A DNA stretch of 64,000 bases from UBA10677 sp045654245 (GCA_045654245.1 JAZOMX010000017.1:1-64000); one strand, 5' to 3'; shown: positions 52,075 through 60,585, numbered from the stretch's first letter. Numbers and translations are program-made. The notes: generated from the letters alone by a model not told the origin.

Positions 52075-52635
52075 TTATAACAATGCTTTTACTTTATGGC
52101 GAATTGCGCGCTCGTCGGATAGGTCGGCTAGCGTTAAGGTTAAGAGCGGAATTCCTGCCCGAGAGAGAATACACTTTACTTTTTCGTCACGGAGTTTTCT
52201 CTCGTCACGGTTGTGGGTAGCGTCGTTTAGTTCGATTACGAGCAAGGGGCGGTTCGTTTTTCGAGCGCAAAGCAAGAAATCTACTACTCTAAAAAGTTCG
52301 TTTCGGTTTGAGGCGTAAGTAGTTTTATCCACGATTGACGCAAGCGCAACTTGAGGAAAAATATCGTACGCTCTACCAAGTTCAGTAAGCAAGATATAAT
52401 AAAGTTCTCGCTCGGGTGCGCTCATAAGCGTTTTTTTAGCGCGATAGTGGTACTCCTCGCTAATCGGCTCGGGCGCTTTATCCCTTATAAGCAATACGGC
52501 GATTGAGCCAAGCAGAAACAGTACGGAGACTACTCTAACCGTCCATTTCGCCTCGTTTGAGAGCACGAAAGAAAGGGCGAGCAATAGACCGCCGACGGAG
52601 AGAAGTATTAAAAACGCTTTGAATTTGTTTTTCAT
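52075..52635 (-). CDS. DUF2726 protein, membrane-anchored nuclease-like
   Basis: A 186-residue protein with two N-terminal hydrophobic segments (about residues 8-26 and 33-49) and a cytoplasmic DUF2726 domain. The core reads FRVVDFLLCARKTNRPLLVIELNDATHNRDERKLRDEKVKCIL, with the Asp/Glu and HN residues of a restriction-endonuclease-like fold, although many family members are uncharacterised. GGCAGG lies before the ATG. It follows jag on the same strand but is separated from it by a terminator at 52655-52679. Confidence 0.82.
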   Translation of the reverse strand: MKNKFKAFLILLSVGGLLLALSFVLSNEAKWTVRVVSVLFLLGSIAVLLIRDKAPEPISEEYHYRAKKTLMSAPERELYYILLTELGRAYDIFPQVALASIVDKTTYASNRNELFRVVDFLLCARKTNRPLLVIELNDATHNRDERKLRDEKVKCILSRAGIPLLTLTLADLSDERAIRHKVKALL

Positions 52636-52654
52636 TTATCCTGCCTTGTACGAA

Positions 52655-52682
52655 AAAAGTCCGCAAAATACGGACTTTTATT
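52655..52682 (-). terminator. terminator after jag
   Basis: Arms AAAAGTCCG (52655-52663) and CGGACTTTT (52671-52679), with a T-run on the minus strand. Confidence 0.82.
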
Positions 52683-52685
52683 CTT

Positions 52686-53612
52686 TTATTCGTTTTTACC
52701 CTTACGCTTTAGCATAATTACTACGCGTCTATTAGGCTCGGTGCCTTCGCTACGGGTAATAATCTTGTCGTTGGACGAAAGCGTAGAGTGAATAACCTTG
52801 CGGTGCGTGTTGCTCATAGGCTCGAGAACTACTTTTCTGCCCGTACGAATACACTTGCCTGCCATACGGTTAGCGAGCGCAATTAACGATTGCTCTCTCT
52901 TTGCTCTATAACCGTTACTATCAATCGTAACGCGTATAAACTGGTCGTCGCTCTCCTCTACCGCTCTTTTAACTAGCGAGGACAACGCCTCAAGGACTTC
53001 GCCTCTATGTCCGATTACGGTGCTATCAGTCGTAACTAGGTCGATATCAATACCGCCCTTGTCGTTTATCACCTTAATCTCGGCGTCAATCTTCATAAGG
53101 GGCAAAAGTTTGCCTAGATAATCGGTTGCTCGCTTAACTTGCTCGGGGGATACGGGCTTAGCAGGTTTTTTATTTTCTTCCTTCTTAACCTCGTTTTTCT
53201 CCGTTACAACGGGCTTTTTAGGCTCTTCTTTTTTCTTTTGAACGGGCTCTGAAGATGCTGGCTTTTTGATTTCCTCTTTCTTTTCAGCAGGTTTTTCCTG
53301 TTTCTTGGGCTGATTTTTTTGCTCGTTTTTCTTTACTTCCGCTACGGGTTTTTTCTCTTCCTTTTTGGGCGCAAAAACGGGTTTATCCGTCTTGGTTTCG
53401 GCTTTAATTTCAGCCTCGACTTCTTTTTTGAATTCTTTAAGTAGTTCGTCAGCGCCGTCCGCAGTAACGGTAAGTCTTACCTTTGCGGGGCGGAAAAAAC
53501 CTTTTTGTTGCAAAATCTCGACGTCAACGTCGCAAAGCGTTAGGCCTAATAATTTAAGTCCGTTCTCAATCGCGTCGTTTACGCTCTTGCCAGTTGCCTC
53601 TATCTGTCTCAT
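52686..53612 (-). CDS. jag: RNA-binding protein Jag (KhpB)
   Basis: A 308-residue protein: an N-terminal Jag_N domain (residues 1-52), a long linker of Lys, Glu and Pro with many KKPxxE repeats (about 75-155), a KH domain with IGHRGEVLEAL replacing the usual GKxG loop, and an R3H domain (EPMSNTHRKVIHSTL) at the C-terminus. Jag/KhpB binds RNA and links cell division and envelope growth in Gram-positive bacteria. It follows yidC by 24 bases in the conserved rpmH-rnpA-yidD-yidC-jag block. Confidence 0.93.
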   Translation of the reverse strand: MRQIEATGKSVNDAIENGLKLLGLTLCDVDVEILQQKGFFRPAKVRLTVTADGADELLKEFKKEVEAEIKAETKTDKPVFAPKKEEKKPVAEVKKNEQKNQPKKQEKPAEKKEEIKKPASSEPVQKKKEEPKKPVVTEKNEVKKEENKKPAKPVSPEQVKRATDYLGKLLPLMKIDAEIKVINDKGGIDIDLVTTDSTVIGHRGEVLEALSSLVKRAVEESDDQFIRVTIDSNGYRAKREQSLIALANRMAGKCIRTGRKVVLEPMSNTHRKVIHSTLSSNDKIITRSEGTEPNRRVVIMLKRKGKNE

Positions 53613-53636
53613 TTTATATTCTTCCTCTCGTGGCTA

Positions 53637-54704
53637 TTATTTAGCGTTGGGGTCAGGTCTGCCGTATTTTTGAACCTGAGTTTCCAACTTATCTTGCTGT
53701 CTTTTATCAATAAAATAAAGTATTGCGTTTGAACCAAGCGTAATAAATAACGAAATTGCGTACTGGATTACGAGGTAAAGCGTGAACGCCGAAGTGTAAG
53801 AAAGGGCAAAATATCCGATAAGGATAGGCATAATGAATAGCATTACTTTCATAGCTCCACTTCCTGCCATTTCGTTCATTTGTCCGCTCTTCTTTTGCTG
53901 GCGTTGAGCCAAAATTTGCGTGGTTACCGAAAGAGCAACGGCAAGGATAGGCAATACTAAATAGCCGTTAGTCTCGTTGTTCTCCTTTGCAAGCAGTTTG
54001 CCCATAACTAGATTATACTTGCCCTCGAGCATCATATTATCAAGTTCGGCTTGGGTAATTCCACTCTCTTTTGCGTTCTTTGCGTAGTCACCGCAGTTTT
54101 GCTTGAAAGTAGCATAGTTGTGAACTTCGTCCTTCCAAGGCACGTCGGGACTCCAAATGTTCTTAATCCAAAGAAAACTCGTCTTGTTCTCTTGATACTT
54201 GTCGTAAACGGCGTCTTGAGCGAGCGCAACGGCATCAGCGTCAGCAACTCCCTCTTCTACTGAAGTCGCATAAACCGTTTCATAAGTCGTGTGGAGTTCG
54301 TAATACTCCTTAAAGTTCATATACGCGCTTACGCTGTTTAGTCCGGAGAGAAGCGTAATAAAGATTACGAGCGTTACGATTGCGGGCAAGCACGAGGACA
54401 TCATAGACATACCCTCTTTCTTGTTTAGTTGCGCTTGCTTTTGCGCAAATTCAGTCTTGTCGGGATACTGCTTTTTAAGTTTCTCGATTTGCGGACGAAT
54501 ACGCTCGGTTATCTTTTGATTCTTTCTCGCCATATAACGCTGATAAATGTCTAGCGGAGAAAGCAAAAGTTTTAGTAAAACGGTAAACAAAACTATTCGC
54601 CAGCCGTAGTTGCTAACGAAATTAAATACTTTTAGTATTAGCCATTCCCACATTCCGCTCGGTTTTATAATAACGGCGGAAGTAAGCGTGCTTAAAAAAG
54701 CCAT
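53637..54704 (-). CDS. yidC: membrane protein insertase YidC
   Basis: A 355-residue insertase (YidC/OxaA) that works with or without SecYEG. Conserved hydrophobic regions are visible: NYGWRIVLFTVLLKLLLSPLDIYQRYMARK with the substrate-groove arginine region, a cytoplasmic helical hairpin (IRPQIEKLKKQYPDKTEFAQKQ), and late helices including MPILIGYFALSYTSAFTLYLVIQY. There is an unusually long extracellular insertion of about 110 residues between the second and third helices, rich in Asp and Lys. The N-terminus lacks a clear lipobox. It overlaps yidD by 13 bases. Confidence 0.93.
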   Translation of the reverse strand: MAFLSTLTSAVIIKPSGMWEWLILKVFNFVSNYGWRIVLFTVLLKLLLSPLDIYQRYMARKNQKITERIRPQIEKLKKQYPDKTEFAQKQAQLNKKEGMSMMSSCLPAIVTLVIFITLLSGLNSVSAYMNFKEYYELHTTYETVYATSVEEGVADADAVALAQDAVYDKYQENKTSFLWIKNIWSPDVPWKDEVHNYATFKQNCGDYAKNAKESGITQAELDNMMLEGKYNLVMGKLLAKENNETNGYLVLPILAVALSVTTQILAQRQQKKSGQMNEMAGSGAMKVMLFIMPILIGYFALSYTSAFTLYLVIQYAISLFITLGSNAILYFIDKRQQDKLETQVQKYGRPDPNAK

Positions 54705-54976
54705 TTCATATCTCCTTTTGGGTTATCGGGGACTGGGTCAAACCCGCCTTTCTTCCAAGGCACGCAACGAAATATGCGCTTAGTTCCCAATCTTATTCCT
54801 TTTATCACGCCGAATTTTTCGATAGCCTCAATCATATACGCCGAACAAGTCGGAGTATAGATACAAGTAGGCGGTTTTAGGGGCGATATAAACTTTTGGT
54901 AAAATCGTACTAATCCCTTAAAAAACCACCGTAGCGTGATTATTTCCACTACTATATTCCTTTTTTTCTTACGCAT
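54692..54976 (-). CDS. yidD: membrane protein insertion efficiency factor YidD
   Basis: A 94-residue YidD. The core FYQKFISPLKPPTCIYTPTCSAYMIEAIEKFG, with its two conserved cysteines, and GGFDPVPD match the family. It is thought to assist YidC near the membrane. It overlaps rnpA by 8 bases at its start and yidC by 13 at its end, indicating tight translational coupling. Confidence 0.95.
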   Translation of the reverse strand: MRKKKRNIVVEIITLRWFFKGLVRFYQKFISPLKPPTCIYTPTCSAYMIEAIEKFGVIKGIRLGTKRIFRCVPWKKGGFDPVPDNPKGDMKWLF

Positions 54977-55313
54977 TTTCTTTTTGGAGCAAGCCTGCCC
55001 TTACTAAAAGCGAAGTCATTTGCTCTCTTATCTCATCAAAAGACAGTTCATCCACTCCGACCATAGCAATAAACACGGCTTGACAGGGCTTAAGCATAGG
55101 TAAAAGCGAACGAATAATAGCCCTCATACGCCGTTTAACCTTATTTCTAACAACGGCTTTACCTATCTTATTGCTTACCGAAAAACCGATTTTTATACCC
55201 GTTTTACTCTTAACGAAACAAAGTTTCATCATTTTCTCGCTCGCGCGGTTGCCACGCGAATAGAGGTATGAGAACGAGCCGTTCTTTGTAAGTCTATATC
55301 TTTTGGACAGCAT
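54969..55313 (-). CDS. rnpA: ribonuclease P protein component
   Basis: A 114-residue basic protein that partners the RNase P RNA in tRNA 5' processing. The RNR-type motif is present as GKAVVRNKVKRRMRAIIR (about residues 51-68), preceded by the FSYLYSRGNRASEKMMKL beta region. Its position after rpmH and before yidD is standard. A terminator-like hairpin lies between rpmH and this gene (55336-55365), so expression relative to rpmH is probably reduced. Confidence 0.94.
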   Translation of the reverse strand: MLSKRYRLTKNGSFSYLYSRGNRASEKMMKLCFVKSKTGIKIGFSVSNKIGKAVVRNKVKRRMRAIIRSLLPMLKPCQAVFIAMVGVDELSFDEIREQMTSLLVRAGLLQKENA

Positions 55314-55335
55314 TTTCTTTGCTACCGCCTTTCAC

Positions 55336-55366
55336 GAAAAAATGCCCCCGTTCGTTTGCAGGGGCG
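55336..55366 (-). terminator. attenuating terminator between rpmH and rnpA
   Basis: On the minus strand CGCCCC pairs with GGGGC(A), followed by six T residues (55336-55342). It probably tunes expression of rnpA and downstream genes below that of L34. Confidence 0.7.
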
Positions 55367-55420
55367 TTTTATCACAAACTTTGCGTAACTTCTTTATTTC
55401 CTGCGCCTTAAACGAGTCCG

Positions 55421-55573
55421 TTAGTTGCTACCAAGGGGCTTAACGGCAACGTTTGCTCTACCTTTACGACGACGAGCGGAAAGCACTCTTCTGCCACTGC
55501 TAGTCTTCATTCTTTGACGGAAACCGTGTACCTTTACTCTTTTTCTTTTCTTGGGTTGATAAGTTCTTTTCAT
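55421..55573 (-). CDS. rpmH: 50S ribosomal protein L34
   Basis: A 50-residue, very basic ribosomal protein. MKRTYQPKKRKRVKVHGF is the unmistakable L34 start, and RMKTSSGRRVLSARRRKGR follows the family pattern. The C-terminal tail (NVAVKPLGSN) is a few residues longer than the common 44-residue form. AGGAGA sits 7 bases before the ATG. A consensus promoter lies at 55612-55640. dnaA, which usually precedes rpmH, is absent; ttcA lies upstream in the opposite direction. Confidence 0.97.
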   Translation of the reverse strand: MKRTYQPKKRKRVKVHGFRQRMKTSSGRRVLSARRRKGRANVAVKPLGSN

Positions 55574-55611
55574 TTAAGTAATCTCCTAATATATAACTGT
55601 ATTTCCAAACT

Positions 55612-55640
55612 ATTATATATAAAATCGGCAGTTTAGTCAA
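55612..55640 (-). promoter_or_regulatory. rpmH promoter
   Basis: Minus-strand -35 TTGACT (55635-55640), 17-base spacer, -10 TATAAT (55612-55617). Confidence 0.88.
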
Positions 55641-55668
55641 CTGTTTTCGCGCGTGTATGTTGATTTCC

Positions 55669-55697
55669 TTGCAAAATTTACTATTATAATATATAAT
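55669..55697 (+). promoter_or_regulatory. ttcA-MFS promoter
   Basis: -35 TTGCAA (55669-55674), 17-base spacer, -10 TATAAT (55692-55697), 32 bases before the GTG start. Confidence 0.78.
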
Positions 55698-55729
55698 AAT
55701 GACGAAATTATTTCCGGGAGCGAAGAAAA

Positions 55730-56479
55730 GTGGAATTACAAACTATTTTAAGTTCTATGCGAAGAGCAATTGAGGACTACGATATGGTTCGCGAGGGCGA
55801 CACTATCGCCGTCGGTCTTTCGGGCGGAAAAGACTCGCTCGTACTACTAAAAGCGTTGTCCGTTTTCCGCAAATTCTCGCCTGCAAAATTTACGCTTAAA
55901 GCAATCACGATTGACCTAGGACTTGGTAATATCGACTTCGAGCCTCTTAAAAAACTCTGCGAAGACGAAGACGTCGAGTACCATATCGAGCATACCGAAA
56001 TCGGACCTATTATCTTTGACGTTAGAAAAGAGAAAAATCCTTGTTCGCTTTGCTCCAAAATGCGCCGTGGCGCGCTTAATACCGCACTTCTCTCGCTTGG
56101 GTGCAATAAACTTGCGCTTGGTCATCACGCCGACGACCTCGTGGAAACTATGCTACTTTCTCTATTCTACGAGGGCAGACTTTCTACTATGGCTCCTATT
56201 AGTTTTATGGATAGAAGTGGCGTTACGCTTATTCGTCCGCTAATTTACACCGAGGAAAAAAATATCGCTTCGTACGCAAAATGCTTACCCATTACTAAAA
56301 ATCCTTGTCCAGCCGACCACGAAACGCAACGCGAAAAGATGAAAGAACTTATTAGGTCTATTCAAAAGGATATCCCCTTCGCGAAAGATAGAATGCTATC
56401 GGCAATTATCAATCCGGATAGATATAACCTTTGGGATAAATACGAGAAAAATCCTAACGCAGGAAGAAAAAGGAAATAG
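55730..56479 (+). CDS. tRNA 2-thiocytidine synthetase TtcA-like
   Basis: A 249-residue PP-loop ATPase. The SGGKDSLVLLKAL loop (residues about 30-42) activates the tRNA base. The cluster-binding cysteine pair CSLCSKM lies in the middle, and a further Cys sits in NPCPADHE. This set fits TtcA, which thiolates cytidine 32 of tRNA using a 4Fe-4S cluster. Related TtuA/Ncs6 enzymes have extra zinc fingers that are absent here. The start is GTG 55730, with GGGAG 9 bases upstream. It is followed after 9 bases by an MFS transporter, apparently in the same transcript. Confidence 0.88.
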   Translation: MELQTILSSMRRAIEDYDMVREGDTIAVGLSGGKDSLVLLKALSVFRKFSPAKFTLKAITIDLGLGNIDFEPLKKLCEDEDVEYHIEHTEIGPIIFDVRKEKNPCSLCSKMRRGALNTALLSLGCNKLALGHHADDLVETMLLSLFYEGRLSTMAPISFMDRSGVTLIRPLIYTEEKNIASYAKCLPITKNPCPADHETQREKMKELIRSIQKDIPFAKDRMLSAIINPDRYNLWDKYEKNPNAGRKRK

Positions 56480-56488
56480 GAAACGACT

Positions 56489-57766
56489 ATGGAAATCTCT
56501 ACAACACAAAACAATGAAAAAAGGTTTAAAAAAATTGCGTGGCTAATCTTACTTTCGTTTGGTTTTACATATCTCTTCTTTTATAACGGTCGCCAAAACA
56601 TCAATCTCGTTATGACGCAAATGGCAGAGGATTTAGGTTCTTCCGTAGCCTCTCTCGGCGTAGTATCTTCTGCGTTATTTTGGTGTTACGCTTTTGGACA
56701 ACTAGTAAGTGGTCGCCTCGGCTCGATTTTCGGTCACAAGCGATTTATTATTATCGGAATTATCGGTAGCGCAATACTAAACGTTGCTATTTCTTTTCAA
56801 CACAATATTTCGGTAATCGCCGTGCTTTGGGGAGCAAACGGCTTTTTTCAATCAATGCTCTGGGCAAACGGCTTAGGCGTGATTAACAAATGGTGGCCAA
56901 AAAGCAAACGCGGTTTTACCACGGGACTAGCAACCTTTTTCTCTGGTATGGCGCAAGTCGTAACTTATCTAACTATTCTACTCTGTCTCGAACTCAACCC
57001 CGAGTGGGGCTGGCGTTCAGCGTTTAGACTTCCGTTAATCCCCGTTTGTCTTATGATTATTGCCCTCGTTTTCTTTTTTAAGGACTCTCCGCAAATAGCA
57101 GGCTTTAATCCTATCGTTGACGAGGACAGTAAGCGCGACGACGAACTTTCCGCGCTAATTCAAAGCAAAGGTTTTCTATACCCGTACAAAGTTCTCTTTA
57201 CCGAGCCTAAAGTTCTAGTTTTTTGTCTAATTTCCGCGATTGCAGGAATAGGCAGATACGGACTATTAACTTGGGTTCCCACCTATTTTATGGAGGAACT
57301 TGGACTATCAATAAAAGACGGAATTTTCAGTTCAATTCTTCTTCCCTTCGGACAGGCGTGCGCTATGTTCATTTTCCCGATAATTACCGATAAACTGCTA
57401 AAAGGCAAGCGCGAACCTATGCTAATTATAGCCTCTCTCGTGACTTTTGTAGGTATGATAATCTTCCCCTTTATTAGAGTCCAACTCTTCGCCTCGATTA
57501 TGCTCTTTATCCTTGGCGTATTCGCTATGGTAACGGGCGTTATTTGGACGATTGCAGGCGATATCGGAGGCAAAACGTTCTCTTCTACCGTTTTAGGAGT
57601 ATTCGACTGGGCGGTATATATGGGCGCAGCGCTACAAGCCTCGTTATTCGGATTTATCAAAAACGCTTTCGGCTGGAACGCAATATTTATTATAATCGGC
57701 GCGCTATATATAATTATGTTAATCCTAACGCTTATCGCTCGAAAAATGAAAACCAAACGGATTTAA
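56489..57766 (+). CDS. MFS transporter, organophosphate:phosphate antiporter type
   Basis: A 425-residue, 12-helix major-facilitator protein resembling the GlpT/UhpT/UhpC group. TYLFFYNGRQNINLVMTQMAEDLG after helix 1 keeps the conserved Arg of the phosphate site, and WANGLGVINKWWPKSKRG together with FTTGLATFFSGMAQV matches the signature loop between helices 4 and 5. Predicted substrates are sugar phosphates or glycerol-3-phosphate exchanged for phosphate. No sensor kinase is adjacent. A strong terminator ends the unit. Confidence 0.88.
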   Translation: MEISTTQNNEKRFKKIAWLILLSFGFTYLFFYNGRQNINLVMTQMAEDLGSSVASLGVVSSALFWCYAFGQLVSGRLGSIFGHKRFIIIGIIGSAILNVAISFQHNISVIAVLWGANGFFQSMLWANGLGVINKWWPKSKRGFTTGLATFFSGMAQVVTYLTILLCLELNPEWGWRSAFRLPLIPVCLMIIALVFFFKDSPQIAGFNPIVDEDSKRDDELSALIQSKGFLYPYKVLFTEPKVLVFCLISAIAGIGRYGLLTWVPTYFMEELGLSIKDGIFSSILLPFGQACAMFIFPIITDKLLKGKREPMLIIASLVTFVGMIIFPFIRVQLFASIMLFILGVFAMVTGVIWTIAGDIGGKTFSSTVLGVFDWAVYMGAALQASLFGFIKNAFGWNAIFIIIGALYIIMLILTLIARKMKTKRI

Positions 57767-57784
57767 CCACTTTACAAAACTAAA

Positions 57785-57816
57785 AACCGCACTCAGAATA
57801 AGAGTGCGGTTTTTTC
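57785..57816. terminator. bidirectional terminator, MFS / trmL
   Basis: Ten-base arms AACCGCACTC (57785-57794) and GAGTGCGGTT (57802-57811) with a T-run, between convergent genes. Confidence 0.9.
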
Positions 57817-57818
57817 TT

Positions 57819-58280
57819 TTACTTTTGACCAAAGAAATCGTTTTGACGGAGCGCCTCGTAAAGCACGATTGCAACCGAATTAGACAAGTTAAGCGAACGG
57901 AGCGAGCCGTACATAGGGATACGAACGGCTTTATCTAGGTTGCCGAAAACTAGGCTTTCGGGCAATCCTTTCGTTTCTTTTCCAAACAAAATAAACGAGC
58001 CGTCGGGATACTTTACTTCGGTGTAAGACTGTTTTGCTTTCGTGGACGCAAGAAAGAAAGTTGCGCCCTCGTTTTTAGCGAAAAAGTCGTCGAGGTTATC
58101 GTAATAAACGATATCCACCTTATCCCAGTAATCTAGTCCAGCCCTACGAATACTCTTTTCTGAAACGTCAAATCCGAGCGGACGAACAAGGTGTAATCTC
58201 GTATTCGTGCAAGCGCAAGTGCGAGCGATATTACCCGTATTTTGTGGAATTTCTGGTTCTACTAAAACGATATTAAGCAT
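57819..58280 (-). CDS. trmL: tRNA (cytidine(34)-2'-O)-methyltransferase
   Basis: A 153-residue SPOUT methyltransferase that methylates the wobble ribose of certain leucine tRNAs. Motifs: VEPEIPQNTGNIARTC near the N-terminus, LFGKETKGLPE (SAM-binding knot) and IPMYGSLRSLNLSNSVAI near the C-terminus. The length matches TrmL exactly. Its ATG overlaps the stop codon of the tautomerase gene by one base (TAATG). Confidence 0.95.
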   Translation of the reverse strand: MLNIVLVEPEIPQNTGNIARTCACTNTRLHLVRPLGFDVSEKSIRRAGLDYWDKVDIVYYDNLDDFFAKNEGATFFLASTKAKQSYTEVKYPDGSFILFGKETKGLPESLVFGNLDKAVRIPMYGSLRSLNLSNSVAIVLYEALRQNDFFGQK

Positions 58281-58516
58281 TAAAGCAAATCCTTGGGGTC
58301 GTAACCGGGCGCTTTATACAAGAAATCTTGTTTATCGGTAATCTCTTTTTTGAACTCGTCTTGCCACTCTACGGGCGTATAGTCCTCAATCGTTACGCTA
58401 ATATGCGAATCGCCCGCCCCTATCGTGTCGTGGAGCGCCTTGGAAAGCGCGTCGGCAAGGTTCTTTTTTTGTTCTTCAGTTCTGCCTTTAAGCATTTTTA
58501 CGGAAATATGTGGCAT
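58280..58516 (-). CDS. 4-oxalocrotonate tautomerase-family protein
   Basis: A 78-residue tautomerase-superfamily subunit. The catalytic proline directly after the initiator Met is present (MPHISVKML), with KALHDTIGAGDSHISVTIEDY in the middle. These small proteins form hexamers with the N-terminal proline as base. The physiological substrate is unknown and the aromatic-degradation pathway of the founding member is not encoded here. It shares a promoter at 58566-58594 with trmL. Confidence 0.87.
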   Translation of the reverse strand: MPHISVKMLKGRTEEQKKNLADALSKALHDTIGAGDSHISVTIEDYTPVEWQDEFKKEITDKQDFLYKAPGYDPKDLL

Positions 58517-58565
58517 AATTTTTCTCCTTTTTTCGTTAGGCGTTTTCGCCCCTTATTCTACCTAT

Positions 58566-58594
58566 ATTGTACCACGACGAAGTAAGAAAAGCAA
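58566..58594 (-). promoter_or_regulatory. promoter of tautomerase-trmL
   Basis: Minus-strand -35 TTGCTT (58589-58594), 17-base spacer, -10 TACAAT (58566-58571). Confidence 0.75.
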
Positions 58595-58635
58595 CTGTTT
58601 TTCATAAAATTACTTGCGAGAGAATATCAATAAAT

Positions 58636-59397
58636 ATGAATATTTTTCAAGCGTTACTTATGGGAATATTACAAGGCTTTACGGAGTTTTTACCTATCTC
58701 GTCTAGCGGACATCTCGTTCTTTTTTCGCAAATCACGGGGCTTACCTCGTCGGTACAATTCGACCTTGTTTTACACCTCGGCTCGCTATTTGCCGTGCTC
58801 GTTTTCGAGCGCAAAGAAGTCCTAAATCTCATAAAGCACCCCTTGTCGAAAACGGCGAAAACACTAGTTCTATCTACTCTTATTACGACAATCGTCGCGC
58901 TTTGTTTTAGTAGCGTTATATCCTCCTCGTTCGAGGGCGAATTCTTGCCGTTTTGCTTTCTTATAAGCGCAATCATACTGTTTTTAAGCGATAAATTTTC
59001 GCCTCGGCAAAGCAAAAATATCGGTTACTCTCAAGCAGTTATTTTAGGGCTTGCGCAAGGCCTTGCCGTTTTCCCGGGCATATCTCGAAGTGGTACGACC
59101 TACTCAGTCGGTAATACCCTAGGCGTAAAAAAAGAAGAAAACCTTAACTTTTGTTTTCTTCTCTCAATCCCCGTAATCGTAGGTGGCGTAATTTTATCCT
59201 TTTTCTCTTCTAAAATACAAAGAATATCGTTTTCCCTACTACTCGTCGGCTTTATCGCATCTTTCGTTTGCGCTCTAGCCTCGCTTAAGGTTATTAAAAA
59301 AGTTTTCCTAGGCCGAGGTTTTACCCCGTTTATCTACTACCTTACTTGCCTTTCGGTATTTTTAACGCTAAACGATTTACTTTTTCATATCTTTTAA
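58636..59397 (+). CDS. uppP: undecaprenyl-diphosphatase
   Basis: A 253-residue membrane phosphatase (BacA/UppP) that recycles the undecaprenyl carrier for peptidoglycan synthesis and confers bacitracin tolerance. Both catalytic motifs are present: GFTEFLPISSSGHLV (residues 14-28) and PGISRSGTTYSVG in the second half. About eight hydrophobic helices follow. The start is placed at ATG 58636, directly before the first helix (MNIFQALLMG). A longer frame from 58567 would overlap the opposite-strand promoter. No good ribosome-binding site is visible. Confidence 0.93.
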   Translation: MNIFQALLMGILQGFTEFLPISSSGHLVLFSQITGLTSSVQFDLVLHLGSLFAVLVFERKEVLNLIKHPLSKTAKTLVLSTLITTIVALCFSSVISSSFEGEFLPFCFLISAIILFLSDKFSPRQSKNIGYSQAVILGLAQGLAVFPGISRSGTTYSVGNTLGVKKEENLNFCFLLSIPVIVGGVILSFFSSKIQRISFSLLLVGFIASFVCALASLKVIKKVFLGRGFTPFIYYLTCLSVFLTLNDLLFHIF

Positions 59398-59447
59398 CAC
59401 ATAAAAACACGGCAATCGGAACACACTACCTATGGAGGGCATTAGCC

Positions 59448-59939
59448 GTGAATAGTAAAGTTAAAGAAAACAAATTAGAAAGCGTTGGTTATTTTTTGCT
59501 CATTGTCGCCGTTATTATGGGACTTGGATTTTTGTCAGGCATTATCGGTGGCGCAAAAGAGGGATACTCGGGACTTACTAGGCCTACTTTCACTCCGCCG
59601 AATATAGTATTTTCAATCGTTTGGCCTTTGCTCTATTTTATGATGGGTTGTTCGGTTTTCGCCGTAATCTTTTCGGACGCTAAACCTGCGCTTAAAACGA
59701 CTTCAATCGTACTCTTTTCGCTATCGCTTGCCGTAAACCTAGCGTGGCCTATCGTATTTTTCCGCCTCGACGCTTACTTCATTTCCTTTCTACTTTTAGC
59801 AGTTCTCGTAGCGCACGTAATTGCGGTAATCGTAGTTAACTTTTTTATCAACAAAACCTCGGCGCTACTTCTAATCCCATACGCGCTATGGCTATTGTTT
59901 GCTTGCTATCTTACGATTATGATTGTAATCTATAACTAA
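59448..59939 (+). CDS. TspO/MBR-family membrane protein
   Basis: A 163-residue, five-helix membrane protein of the TspO family, which binds porphyrins and other ligands. Family residues are visible in LTRPTFTPPNIVFSIVWPLLYFMMG (the conserved Pro-Pro and Trp) and NLAWPIVFF. The start is GTG 59448, chosen because GGAGG lies 9 bases upstream. It follows uppP by about 50 bases on the same strand. A strong terminator follows. Confidence 0.9.
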   Translation: MNSKVKENKLESVGYFLLIVAVIMGLGFLSGIIGGAKEGYSGLTRPTFTPPNIVFSIVWPLLYFMMGCSVFAVIFSDAKPALKTTSIVLFSLSLAVNLAWPIVFFRLDAYFISFLLLAVLVAHVIAVIVVNFFINKTSALLLIPYALWLLFACYLTIMIVIYN

Positions 59940-59943
59940 CGAA

Positions 59944-59986
59944 TAAAAAACCCGTACCGGCTTTCACTTTCTGTACGGGTTTTATG
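59944..59986. terminator. bidirectional terminator, tspO / rubrerythrin
   Basis: Eleven-base arms AAAACCCGTAC (59947-59957) and GTACGGGTTTT (59973-59983) between convergent genes. Confidence 0.88.
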
Positions 59987-59998
59987 GTAGGTAAATTA

Positions 59999-60529
59999 TT
60001 ATTTACCAAAATATCTCTTGAGTAGTCCTACGAAAGCAGCGCCGTGACGAGCCTCGTCCTTTGCCATTTCGTGTACGGTATCGTGTACTGCATCATAGCC
60101 GAGTTGTTTTGCTCTTGCTGCGATATCGAGTTTCGCTTTGCAAGCACCGCCCTCAGCGTTAGCACGAGCCTCGAGGTTCTCTTTGGTAGATGCAGAAACT
60201 ACTTCGCCCAAAAGTTCACAGAACTTCGCAGCGTGCTCTGCCTCTTCGTAAGCGATACGCTTATAAGCCTCTGCTACCTCGGGATAACCTTCACGGTCAG
60301 CAACTCTGCTCATAGCAAGATACATACCAACCTCGGTGCACTCGCCCTGGAAATGGTCGCGAAGTCCTTGTAGAACCTCAGCATCTTCAACCTTTCCGTC
60401 GCCTACTGCGTGTACGCAAGCCCAAGCAAAAGACTCTTCCTTAATCTCTTCAAACTTGGTAGCACCACATTGAGGGCATCTAGCAACCTCGTCTTTAACA
60501 GCCATTCCACAAACCAAACATCTTTTCAT
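59999..60529 (-). CDS. reverse-type rubrerythrin (N-terminal rubredoxin)
   Basis: A 176-residue peroxide-reducing protein. Four cysteines near the N-terminus (C4, C7, C18, C21 in CLVCG and CPQCG) form a rubredoxin iron site. The four-helix diiron domain follows with GECTEVGMYLAM, YEEAEHAAKF and KDEARHGAAF providing the Glu/His ligands. Rubredoxin at the N-terminus is the reverse of classical rubrerythrin and matches the oxygen- and peroxide-detoxifying reverse rubrerythrins of Clostridium. GGAGG precedes the ATG. It lies 56 bases after fur in one unit, which supports a role in oxidative defence. Confidence 0.94.
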   Translation of the reverse strand: MKRCLVCGMAVKDEVARCPQCGATKFEEIKEESFAWACVHAVGDGKVEDAEVLQGLRDHFQGECTEVGMYLAMSRVADREGYPEVAEAYKRIAYEEAEHAAKFCELLGEVVSASTKENLEARANAEGGACKAKLDIAARAKQLGYDAVHDTVHEMAKDEARHGAAFVGLLKRYFGK

Positions 60530-60585
60530 AATCTTATATCCTCCAAAATAATCTTTTTATTTTTTTATCGCCCTTTCGGCGTTTT

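Noticed and set aside
55574..55729. Replication origin between rpmH and ttcA
   Set aside because: The gap is short and fully used by two promoters, with no DnaA boxes.
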